From an uncultured Bacteroidales bacterium (GTDB taxonomy: Bacteria; Bacteroidota; Bacteroidia; Bacteroidales; Bacteroidaceae): DNA of 15,140 bases. The notes below the pieces were generated by a model that was not told the origin of the DNA, did not search any database, and saw only the letters and a list, made by a program, of their open reading frames with translations. The position numbers and the translations under genes are program-made. Every line of letters starts with the position of its first letter. Position 1 is the first letter of the stretch. Shown piece after piece: positions 5,716-14,000 of the stretch. The DNA lies in NCBI GenBank assembly GCA_937901185.1, contig CALCHR010000048.1, forward strand, positions 1 through 15,140, in the 5' to 3' direction.

Positions 5716-6270
5716 ATGTATTACTGTACTATTTACAAGCAACAAAAGCTTTCTGACCAGAACACCTGTGAGGTTTTTATCTGCCTATCTTACTTAGATA
5801 AAGCAGACGCAGAAAATTACCGGCAAAAGCTAATTCAACAGGCAGTTGAGTCAGGAGGTCGTACTTATTTAACTGAAGGCAATTATACTACAATAACTGG
5901 CAAGATACTTCTTACCCCGGCTGGCATGATAGCTAATAAAAGAGGTAATCACTATCGAATTGGAGTTGAAAGTGAGACCACTAAATTTTCTATTATACCG
6001 GCTAAAGCAAAATCTCAGATTCCTGCTTACAAAATAACCGACGGCCTCGCATATGAAATTTACGTGGAAGATGCTGCACAGCGACAGCTGACTGAGCACT
6101 TAGCAAGACAAGAAGAAGTAAGCGAGAATCTAAAGAAGTTTACCGCAGAAATAAAACCAATGACTGACCTTTATGCAGTTTTAAGATCTTTTGTTAGATA
6201 CTCTAATCAGAAATCAGATAAGGAGCTGCTCACTGCAATAGCTATTGAGAAGATCCAAGAGTTGATTTAG
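5716..6270 (+). CDS. Hypothetical protein (184 aa), only complete plus-strand gene
   Basis: The start is the ATG at 5716, eight bases after GGAGG. The frame is open 17 codons further upstream, but that part covers the promoter. The protein begins MYYCTIYKQQKLSDQNTCEV. Its first half is mixed alpha/beta, and its second half (about residue 115 on) is mainly helical with many charged residues (QRQLTEHLARQEEVSENLKK). It has no membrane segment and no motif I can name. It is monocistronic, has a canonical sigma-A type promoter, and shares a bidirectional terminator with the endolysin unit. Opposite orientation and a distinct promoter suggest expression timing different from that of its neighbours, possibly early or lysogenic. 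That is inference. Confidence 0.85.
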   Translation: MYYCTIYKQQKLSDQNTCEVFICLSYLDKADAENYRQKLIQQAVESGGRTYLTEGNYTTITGKILLTPAGMIANKRGNHYRIGVESETTKFSIIPAKAKSQIPAYKITDGLAYEIYVEDAAQRQLTEHLARQEEVSENLKKFTAEIKPMTDLYAVLRSFVRYSNQKSDKELLTAIAIEKIQELI

Positions 6271-6277
6271 TTTGATA

Positions 6278-6320
6278 AAAGTAAAAGCTTAGGAGTGTTT
6301 AGTTCCTAAGCTTTTACTTT
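6278..6320. terminator. Bidirectional terminator
   Basis: The arms AAAGTAAAAGCTTAGGA and TCCTAAGCTTTTACTTT form a perfect 17-bp stem around a nine-base loop. It lies seven bases after the stop of the plus-strand gene and just past the stop of the convergent endolysin gene, so it can serve both. Confidence 0.9.
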
Positions 6321-6323
6321 GTA

Positions 6324-7175
6324 TTAAGCTTTTTTACCGCAAAGAAGTTCTGCCCAAGTAGCAGGTCCACAGGAACCGTCAACAGTGAGCTTTCTTGCTT
6401 TTTGGAACTCTTTTAGAGCTTTTTCAGTAGCAGGACCAAAAGACTTGTCAAGGTCAAGCTTAGCGCCGTTAGCATTAAGTAATACCTGAAGTACTTTTAC
6501 ATTTTCGCCCTTACAACCGCGAGTAAGTACAGGAAGCTTTATTGATATTAAAGTTTCTTTCTGAGTCTGCTCTTCTTCAGGCTCTTCAATAACAATTTCT
6601 TTAATACCGGCTTTTCTCAGAATAACTGCTACAAAAGCTTTCGCCATTGTATTTGCAAACTTTTCGGTCAGAATAATCGGACAGTCCACGCGGCTATCCA
6701 TGAATCCACATTCCATAAGTACTGCAGGACAGTTCAAGCCCTGGAGCTCAAGAAGATCACGCTTAACCAACGGAGTAGCCCGATTGCCCTTGAGTCCAGT
6801 TGCTCCAACAGACTCTTTATAAAGCTCATCACGCCAAGAAACACTTTCTTCTGATGGATTAATAGTACAGAACGCTACAATACCACCACCGCTAAACTCT
6901 TTTCCTGCTGCGTTATGATGTACACCTAGGAAAAAGTCAGAATTAAACTCATTTACTTTAGTACGCTTCTGAGCAAAAGTCTGATTCTCCAATCCTAGCG
7001 GGTCATCAACACGCAAAACATTAATTTCTTCGTATGCGGAGAGCATGCTCTGCATTTTGGTTACGATTCGATTATTCAGTACCCATTCCTTAGTCATCTT
7101 GGGGTCAAGGGATTTAGGGCAGCATTTGCCCGGGGTTCCGAGGTAATGTCCGGCATTCAATGCAACATTAAACAT
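6324..7175 (-). CDS. Endolysin: N-acetylmuramoyl-L-alanine amidase (Amidase_3) with peptidoglycan-binding domain
   Basis: The enzyme cuts the amide bond between muramic acid and the stem peptide at the end of infection. The 283-residue protein has an N-terminal zinc amidase domain with the expected ligands: His10 in NAGH, Glu30, and His86 in GVHHNA. The catalytic Glu155 lies in MECGFMD. An acidic linker at about residues 195-207 (EEPEEEQTQKE) leads to a C-terminal PG_binding_1 type domain at about 215-280, with a double FGPATEKALKEFQ / CGPATWAEL pattern. There is no signal peptide, so it would need a holin; none is visible in the window. The ATG at 7175 has an AAGGAG site. It is the last gene of the tail-fibre unit and ends at the bidirectional terminator. 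Confidence 0.95.
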   Translation of the reverse strand: MFNVALNAGHYLGTPGKCCPKSLDPKMTKEWVLNNRIVTKMQSMLSAYEEINVLRVDDPLGLENQTFAQKRTKVNEFNSDFFLGVHHNAAGKEFSGGGIVAFCTINPSEESVSWRDELYKESVGATGLKGNRATPLVKRDLLELQGLNCPAVLMECGFMDSRVDCPIILTEKFANTMAKAFVAVILRKAGIKEIVIEEPEEEQTQKETLISIKLPVLTRGCKGENVKVLQVLLNANGAKLDLDKSFGPATEKALKEFQKARKLTVDGSCGPATWAELLCGKKA

Positions 7176-7210
7176 TTTGGTTTTTACTCCTTATCTTATT
7201 TTTAGTGTAT

Positions 7211-7232
7211 GGCCCTGGCCTTAACCAGGGCC
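7211..7232. other. GC-rich intercistronic hairpin
   Basis: GGCCCTGG and CCAGGGCC form a perfect 8-bp stem around a six-base loop in the gap between the cysteine-rich protein gene and the endolysin gene. There is no T run on the minus strand (ATACACTAAAAA), so it is a weak terminator at best. It may be an RNA-processing or stability site that uncouples lysin expression from the fibre genes. Confidence 0.55.
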
Positions 7233-7244
7233 TAAATAATTTAG

Positions 7245-10200
7245 TTATTTTTTGTTTTTAAGATATTCCATATCAAGCTTGTAAGCCTCAAGCCAGCACT
7301 CATAAACAGTCTTAGTGGAAACGCCGTATTTCTCTTTAATCTTATTGAGCTCTTTTCTAGCTTTTCTGATGCTCTTGTTGATTGCTTTAATATCCTGTTT
7401 GAAGGTATCAACCTCTTCAACAAATTCAGGCATTTCTCTTAACTTAACAGGTTTACCAGCTTTTAGTATATCAGCTTTCATAGTGTCTCTGTGCTTAGCC
7501 GGTGTTTTAGCAAACTTACTATTTCTTCCCTTAACACGGCTCTTAGCTTTACGAATAGTCTCAATGAGTTCAGCAGCCTCTTTACGGTATTCTTCATTCT
7601 CAGTACCGTTCATTGCCTGGTAAATATTGTTAGTTGTCATATACTGGTTCAATTGCCCGGGTTCTGCCGTGAGTAAGCCCTTAGTAAAGAACTTATACTT
7701 AGCTCTCGGGTGATGTCCGCATAAGATACCATTAGCAAAATACAGATTATTCTCTGTTAATAGAGTATGACGTGTTGCCGCTTCTTCGGTAAATATCTCT
7801 GATACACTGTCATAAGAAGTTTCAGTACCGTCTGCTGCAATAGCTGTCTGATCAGGCTTCCAGTAGGTGGATCTCTTAATACTATTATTTTCTTTACAAT
7901 AAATATTGTGTTGATTATAAATAGTAAGGTCTTTATCATTATCAAATGAATAAACTGACCACTTAGTAGCCTCACCGGTCTGATAACTTCCAAGGACTTC
8001 TACATCAATATATTCATTGTTTTCAATGTCCCAGGATTTAACCATATCCCCAGCTTTTACTTCTGCGATCGGTTTCTCAGTACCGTCTGCCATTAAGATT
8101 GGAGTTGAGGCAATTAAGCAGGCATCAGGATCATATCCGGGCTCGTAAAGGCCACAGTTGCACTGGCCATTTACATAAGTATGATTCTCGTAACCACAGT
8201 CTTCGCAAGTACAGTCCCAATACTGGAAATTATGACATTCATCGCCGCAATCAATACAATAACAGCCATCATAATTATGCTCTGTATCTCCGCAGTACCG
8301 GCACACACAGTTAATACGATCGTGTTCGTAATCACCACAACGAGTACACTGGCAGCCATCAAACTCATGGAACCATCCTCCACATTCAGTACACTCACAG
8401 TCACACCAGTTATTAAAGTGGTGGTCGCCTGTAGGCTCAATATATTCTCCTCCATACTCTGAGCTACAGTTGCGACAAGAATAATGAGCTGTTCGACCAC
8501 TCTCGCTACATGTAGGGGCTTCTTCTGCTTCATCTTCGTACCAGTCATGGAATTCCTCACCGCAAGTATCACAATAACAGCCATCTACTATAGTGTGGAA
8601 AGTCTCACCACAGCCAATACAAGTACAATAGTCATCTAGCACGTGACGGTGCTCTCCACATATATCACAATCACAGTCGTTCCAGTTATCATATTCGTGG
8701 TCACATTCACCGTTTCCTGTAACCTCACCGCAGCGTGTACATACATACGTATCTGTGTGTCCCTTAGCTGAGATTGTATATGAATATCGACTAAGCTCTT
8801 CATCACATCGTACACAGTACGTTACATAGTCATAGCCGCCATCCTCAGTGCAAGTAGCGTCTTCATAATTTTCTTGGACAGTTCCACCACTTGCGTGTCC
8901 CTTAGCAGGGATTGTGCCACCGCCTGTAGTGTATCCACATCCGTTTGAACAGGAGTATGTTGCATTTTGGCCTGCTTCGGTACAAGTAGGTGCCTCATAG
9001 TCTCCATTACTAACCATGAGACCGTGTCCTGTCGCAGGAATACTACCACCACCCGTAGTATGACCACAGCCATTCGCACAGTAGTAACTTTCGTACTGAC
9101 CATCTTCTGTACAGGTAGGAGCTTCATAGTCATTATTATTTTGCATATCGTGCCCTGTTTCAGGAATTACTGTAGGCTCTTCCCAAACGGTTTTACAGTC
9201 TGAGCAGTAGTAACCACCAGTCTGACCAGGTGTTGTACAAGTAGGTTCAACGTCTTCGTAGTAAACATCAGTACCGTGAATTACTTCACCACAAACGCAA
9301 CATTCACAAGGATGCTCGCTCCAGTCATGTCCCGTGGCAGTGTTAGCAATTTCTACAACATAGCTAGAACTCCTAGGATTATAGCCACAAGCACATCTCT
9401 TATAGTTTTTACGATTTGCTTCACAAGTAGCTGCCTGGTATTGTACTCCACTATCTACAGTATAAGAGTGGTAAGAGCTTCCTTGATAAGTAGCACCACA
9501 ACACTGCCACTTAGAGTGTACACTGCTTGTTCCGCCATTCACTTTAGTGGTGCTTGCGTGGTTACTTGCATTAACTGAACCAACTTCAACCAGGTAGCTA
9601 GAACTCTTAGGATTATACCCACAAGAGCATTGCTTATAGTTTTTGCGTTTGGCAATACAAGTTGCCGCACTATACTGAACGCCACTGTCTTGATTGTAGG
9701 TATGTGAGGTGCTAATCGTAGCTCCACAGCAACTATATTTAGTGTGAACCCCGGAAGTGCCGCCATAGATCTCAGAACCTGTGTGATTACTACTATTAAC
9801 TGAGCCAGTGCTTACTACATAGCTTGAATTCTGAGGGTTATATCCGCACGAACACTTCTTGTAGTTTTGTCTCGCCGCCGTACATGTTGCAGCTGTATAC
9901 TGAACCCCACTATCCACAGTATAGGAGTGAGAAGTACTAACTGTCGCACCACAGCAGCTATATTTTGTATGAACTCCGCTTGTTCCACCATTTACGACAG
10001 AACCAGTATGGTTGCTGCTATTTACAGAGCCAACTTCCACTAAGTAGCTTGCACTTTGTGGGTTATAACCACAAGAACACTTCTTGTAGTTTTTACGTTT
10101 TGCTGTACACGTAGCTGCGCTATACTGAACACCACTATCCACAGTATAGCTGTGAGTCGTGCTAACTGTTGCTCCACAACAGTTATATTTGGTATGGACT

Positions 10201-11066
10201 CCGCTTGTTCCACCGTTTACAACTGAGCCAGTATGATTACTTGAGTTCTTTGCAACTGTTTGTTGTGCCACTGTAATGGTATTACATACTGTACACTGTT
10301 TACCTTCAGTTAGACCGGTATCCGTACATGTTGCAGCAACTGCCGCAAGGGTCTTTAAGGTATGACCAGTTGCAGTATTAGCAACTTCTGTTACATAACT
10401 TGAACTCTTAGGATTATAGCCACAAGCACATTTCAAATAATTCTTTCTATTTGCAGTACATGTTGCCGCGCTATATTGAATGCCACTATCTACATTATAT
10501 GTATGTGATGTACTAATTGTCGCACCACAACAGCTGTACTTTGTATGAACCCCGCTTGTTCCTCCGTATGTAGAGGAACCGGTGTGGTTGCTACTATTAA
10601 CTGAACCAACTTCTACTAGATAGCTGGTGCTCTTGGGATTATATCCACAGGCACATTTTAAGTAATTCTTGCGTTTTGCAGTACAAGTTGCTGCACTATA
10701 CTGAACACCACTATCTTGATTATAAGTATGTGATGTGCTTAAAGTAGTATTACATACGCTACACTTCTGGTGAACTCCACTTGTTCCGCCGTAAACGGTA
10801 GTATGGCCTTTAGCTGCAGTATAATTATCTTTATAAGTGTGGCCACACAAGGAACAGGTATAAGTTGTATAACCTTGTGCAGTACACGTGGGGGCAGTCA
10901 CCGCTGTTGTGTAGCGGTGACATGCTAGATAGACTTCTTTTGCTTTACCATTAGCATCGCCGACGTAAGCTTTTTTTACTCTACGAGCTTTGCCCTCGAC
11001 ACCAATGTATATATCTGTTACGGCTCTGGCTTTACCACCAACGCCGATATAAGTTTTTTTAGCCAT
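7245..11066 (-). CDS. Giant cysteine-rich tail-type protein with Hint self-processing domain
   Basis: The 1273-residue protein has clear layers. Residues 1-48 are three YIGV-x-GKA-R units, a common start of Bacillota phage tail proteins. Residues 49-110 hold a Cys-rich unit. Residues 111-582 hold six copies of a roughly 75-residue Cys repeat. Residues 601-780 hold four PTCTE-type Cys units. Residues 587-962 include nine copies of C-x-C-x2-C-G-x3-H. Residues 983-1118 are a Hint (hedgehog/intein) domain starting CLIASTPILMADGTEKPI, and 1130-1273 a charged helical domain that recurs in the truncated gene at the right edge. The gene starts 12 bases after the tail fibre gene, with an AAGGAAG site, and precedes the endolysin, so a host-recognition or tail-tip role is likely. 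Metal binding and self-cleavage are inferred. The Thr of the usual T-x-x-H Hint motif is Tyr here (YNQH). Confidence 0.87.
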   Translation of the reverse strand: MAKKTYIGVGGKARAVTDIYIGVEGKARRVKKAYVGDANGKAKEVYLACHRYTTAVTAPTCTAQGYTTYTCSLCGHTYKDNYTAAKGHTTVYGGTSGVHQKCSVCNTTLSTSHTYNQDSGVQYSAATCTAKRKNYLKCACGYNPKSTSYLVEVGSVNSSNHTGSSTYGGTSGVHTKYSCCGATISTSHTYNVDSGIQYSAATCTANRKNYLKCACGYNPKSSSYVTEVANTATGHTLKTLAAVAATCTDTGLTEGKQCTVCNTITVAQQTVAKNSSNHTGSVVNGGTSGVHTKYNCCGATVSTTHSYTVDSGVQYSAATCTAKRKNYKKCSCGYNPQSASYLVEVGSVNSSNHTGSVVNGGTSGVHTKYSCCGATVSTSHSYTVDSGVQYTAATCTAARQNYKKCSCGYNPQNSSYVVSTGSVNSSNHTGSEIYGGTSGVHTKYSCCGATISTSHTYNQDSGVQYSAATCIAKRKNYKQCSCGYNPKSSSYLVEVGSVNASNHASTTKVNGGTSSVHSKWQCCGATYQGSSYHSYTVDSGVQYQAATCEANRKNYKRCACGYNPRSSSYVVEIANTATGHDWSEHPCECCVCGEVIHGTDVYYEDVEPTCTTPGQTGGYYCSDCKTVWEEPTVIPETGHDMQNNNDYEAPTCTEDGQYESYYCANGCGHTTGGGSIPATGHGLMVSNGDYEAPTCTEAGQNATYSCSNGCGYTTGGGTIPAKGHASGGTVQENYEDATCTEDGGYDYVTYCVRCDEELSRYSYTISAKGHTDTYVCTRCGEVTGNGECDHEYDNWNDCDCDICGEHRHVLDDYCTCIGCGETFHTIVDGCYCDTCGEEFHDWYEDEAEEAPTCSESGRTAHYSCRNCSSEYGGEYIEPTGDHHFNNWCDCECTECGGWFHEFDGCQCTRCGDYEHDRINCVCRYCGDTEHNYDGCYCIDCGDECHNFQYWDCTCEDCGYENHTYVNGQCNCGLYEPGYDPDACLIASTPILMADGTEKPIAEVKAGDMVKSWDIENNEYIDVEVLGSYQTGEATKWSVYSFDNDKDLTIYNQHNIYCKENNSIKRSTYWKPDQTAIAADGTETSYDSVSEIFTEEAATRHTLLTENNLYFANGILCGHHPRAKYKFFTKGLLTAEPGQLNQYMTTNNIYQAMNGTENEEYRKEAAELIETIRKAKSRVKGRNSKFAKTPAKHRDTMKADILKAGKPVKLREMPEFVEEVDTFKQDIKAINKSIRKARKELNKIKEKYGVSTKTVYECWLEAYKLDMEYLKNKK
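7248..7679 (-). other. C-terminal helical domain shared with the right-edge gene
   Basis: Residues 1130-1273 of the cysteine-rich protein align along nearly the whole length with the product of 14620-15048. Shared blocks include AMNG, EYRKEAAEL, KEKYG-x-STKTVYECW and a D-M-x-YLK end. The domain is rich in Lys, Glu and long helices. Its place just after a Hint domain suggests it is released by self-cleavage or helps assembly. Confidence 0.75.
7713..8120 (-). other. Hint (hedgehog/intein) domain
   Basis: It covers residues 983-1118 of the cysteine-rich protein. It opens with the nucleophile Cys983 in CLIASTPILMADGTEKPI, followed by VKAGDMVKSWD, the usual first block. A His lies in LTIYNQHNIYC at the second block. 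The end, NNLYFANGILCGHH, matches the last block but lacks the His-Asn plus Cys/Ser/Thr needed for protein splicing. At about 135 residues there is no room for a homing endonuclease. Confidence 0.82.
8181..8675 (-). repeat. Mini metal-site array, C-x-C-x2-C-G-x3-H
   Basis: Eight units with this exact pattern start at residues 798, 814, 830, 890, 905, 920, 935 and 952, mostly 15-17 residues apart. A ninth lies earlier at 587, and a half unit follows at 969. Each unit offers three Cys and one His, enough for one zinc or iron site. Confidence 0.8.
8727..9266 (-). repeat. PTCTE-type cysteine repeats
   Basis: Residues 601-780 hold four units of about 40 residues with the order PTCT-x2-GQ, then a C-x2-C or C-x3-C knuckle, then a GGG or EE stretch, then a closing IPATGH or SAKGH. 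Further copies lie at about residues 55-88 and 849-882. This kind of unit is common in surface proteins of gut Bacillota. Confidence 0.75.
9321..10736 (-). repeat. Six tandem copies of a 75-residue Cys repeat
   Basis: Units start at residues 111, 186, 303, 378, 453 and 531. Most are 75 residues. Unit 2 carries a PTCTE-like insertion of about 42 residues, unit 5 is 78, and unit 6 is cut short. Each has HxY near its start, VDSG-x-QY, AATC, a C-x-C pair, GYNP, SNH, GGTSGVH and a CCGAT end. Confidence 0.9.
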
Positions 11067-11078
11067 AAAAACACTTCC

Positions 11079-14000
11079 TTATTCGTAAACAAAGTACAAT
11101 TTACCGGTTGTAAGTGTACTTGAACCAGCAGTAAGATCTGTAGTGCTATAGTCATAGCTTGGAGCGGCTCCAATGATAGAACGAGCATTTGCTGCAGTAG
11201 CTCTTTGAATCTTGTTGCTAGAGTCATATACTAGAACACCTGTAGCAGAAGATACAGCCGTAGAAGTAATTGTGCCACTACTAGTAATATTGCCATGTGC
11301 ATGGCTTGAGCCCGCTTTTCCTGAGATGCTATTATTGATGGTGGTTAAATCATCATTGTCTAAAACTCTTTTGCCCTTCCATAATAGATTTCCAGAAGTG
11401 CCACCAATAGCTAAACCTGATGCGTAGGGATAAGTAGTAGCGCTAGCATCAAATACACCACCAATAAATGATGTACCGTCTGTCTGGTCAGTACAATAAC
11501 CATATACCATCTTCTTGCCGCCCTCTGCCGGAATGACAAGAACATTTGCTTTTTTAGATGTATCTTTGGTATTAGTTACGTCTTCAATAGTAATCTTAGA
11601 GTCCTTAACGTCGCCTGTTGTATTACTATATCTCGTAACAGCATTAGTAGTAGAAGCAGACGGTCTAGTAATTGCAAACATTTTAGCACCCTTCTGCACC
11701 GCAGCAGGTGTAACTGTTCCTGAGTCGGAAGAAAATGTCGTGCAGCTTGCAGCAGGGTATACAACAGTTACGCCTGCAGTAGTACCGTCAGCAGTAGGAA
11801 CGCTAATCTTACCACTAGAAATAGAGATGTTGGATCCAATTTTTACACCACCAAGAGTACTTGAGGATGCTGTAGGTAGTCTATCGGCGGCTAATGTGCC
11901 TGAGGTTATGTCAGAGGCAGCATGACCATGACCTTTTAGTGCAAAACTTGATCCATCACCAAGCTCTTTCCAAGCAGATCCTGTCCAAATAAACTCTTTA
12001 GAGCCGTATAAGACAACATCGCCCGCGGTAGGTGTTTTTGATGCTCCACTAATGGTAACCGCAGCTGTAGTAGTACCATCAGTTAGCGCGGTAGTAGTTT
12101 CTCCGATAAAATGTACTGCATTTGATATACCTAAATCAGCCGCAGAGACACTTACTGCTGCCGAGCCGTCGTAAGACTTACCGCCGATAGTTAAGGCATT
12201 AGGATTTTTTAAAGCAGTAGGATGAGCTGTTGAATTAATGGTAACTATTCCATTAGCATCTGTGGTTACGGTAGTTGCTCCGGTACCTTTAAGCGTTACA
12301 GAGTCTGTGCCTGAGCCAGATCCGCCAGCAGTTAAATTAAGTTTAACATTGCCGTTAGTAGAGCTCTTAGTAGCAGCTAAATCATATGTAGTATTAGTAT
12401 TATCACTTGCAGGAATTTTAACTGTTCGATTAGTTACTGACGTAACAATACCTTTAGCATTGACTTTAATATCTGGCACGTTGAATGTTGCACCATAGCC
12501 GGGTGTAGCGTTAGCTGTCGGACCATACTCACCAGCAGTAACACCGGAATCACCTAATGTAATATTTCCACTGCTTGTAGCACCTGTAATGTCTGTAGAG
12601 CCGTCGGCCTTCTTACCTGAAATAACTGCGTGAGAATTGTGCGTGTTAGTATCAGTAGCTGTGATGGTAATCTTATCGTTAGTCGCATCAGGAGTTATAG
12701 TTATATTCGATCCTGCAACTAAAGTTAAGGTATCAGTAGTAGTATCCGCTGCTACAGTAGTATCTCCTACTTTAACATTACTAAAAGCATTCTGGTTAGC
12801 CGCCGCCACCGCCGCTGCGTTAGCGGTATTTGCGAGATCATATGCCGCTTTGACGGCTGAAGCAGTAGCTGCTAAAGAAGTACTTGTACTATTAGTTGCT
12901 GAACTTAGCTGGACAATACCTTTTTTAGAGGTACTTGCATCGCTTATACTGATGAGTCCGTTAGTAATAGTTACGCTACCTCCAGACTTTACAGCACCAG
13001 GGTTAGTATCAGCCAGCGGTAGATATTGATTTGGTAGGTATGTTACATTAGTTGTGTAGATTTTAACAGGTATTGCATCAGTAATTGCTGACTCTGTAAT
13101 TACAGTTGAGATCGACCCTGTTGTTCCAATACCAAAAAATACAAATGGTGCATTTTCATTACTTGCTGCATGTGAGGTTGAAGCTAAAGAAGCTGCACCT
13201 AGACATACTTGTCCTCCAGCATAATAGGTAGCACAAGTATAAGGAACATTATTCCAATAAACTTTATAACATACTCCTAAAGTTAAGGTAAGGCTCTTAG
13301 ACAGAGTTCCCCAAGTACTGCTTATGCCTTTTGAGACAGTACCCTCCCAGAATAATGAATCCTCGGCGGGTTCTTCAGCCAACCATTGAGCTCCGTCTAG
13401 CTTAGCTTTATCATCGGCACTCATAAATCCCGGGGTGGTCGCAGTGGCATTACCGTGAGTATGTCCTGCTAGGGCAGCTTCACACGCTTCCTTATCATCA
13501 GTATTTAGTACCCTTTTTGCATTACTATACAAGTGGTTATCAGTACCGATATATACATTTTTATTAGAATACGTAGTAGTACCACTGCTAGTCTGAGAAG
13601 TAGCACCTGCTAAAAATAATTTAGTTGATGCTTTATTAGAAGTACCAGTAGTAGTCTTAGTATTACTATCATAGTCATGTGCTTTCCAATAAGCGGTACC
13701 ACTACTATCAACAGTGTAGACAAGCAAGATTACTGAGTCAACAGCAAAGTTGGTGCTAATAGCTGTGGTAGCATTTTTAACAACCGTCACAGCGCCTAGG
13801 TCATTAATATTTAATGTAGTTTTAGTAGAGCCCGCTGTGCCTATTTTGTATGCAAGTACAAGTCCGGCATAATAACTTGTTATACCAGAGTGCGTACCAG
13901 TCCAAGTTGCTACTTTATTAGTAGTATCTGTAGTGCCTCCACCTTCAATATAGAAGATACCTTGAGTCTTAGCTGCTTTGTTTGCATCTAGGGCTGTCAG

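Noticed and set aside
7211..7232. Strong terminator between the cysteine-rich protein gene and the endolysin gene
   Set aside because: The stem is good, but no T run follows on the minus strand, so I list it only as a hairpin.
7713..8120. Hint domain as a full self-splicing intein
   Set aside because: The C-terminal block lacks the His-Asn and following Cys/Ser/Thr, and there is no endonuclease insert.
8822..9133. Open frames on either strand inside the cysteine-rich gene
   Set aside because: Frame-shifted shadows of the repeat-rich coding sequence with no start signals.
9321..10736. Regularly spaced direct repeats that might suggest a CRISPR array
   Set aside because: The period is 225 bases, in frame within one protein, with diverged DNA and no unique spacers.
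11212..13029. Long open plus-strand frames opposite the tail fibre gene (for example 11515-11925 and 12637-13029)
   Set aside because: They are antisense to a highly repetitive Ser/Thr/Ala/Gly-rich coding sequence, give Val/Ala/Leu-rich low-complexity products, and lack binding sites.
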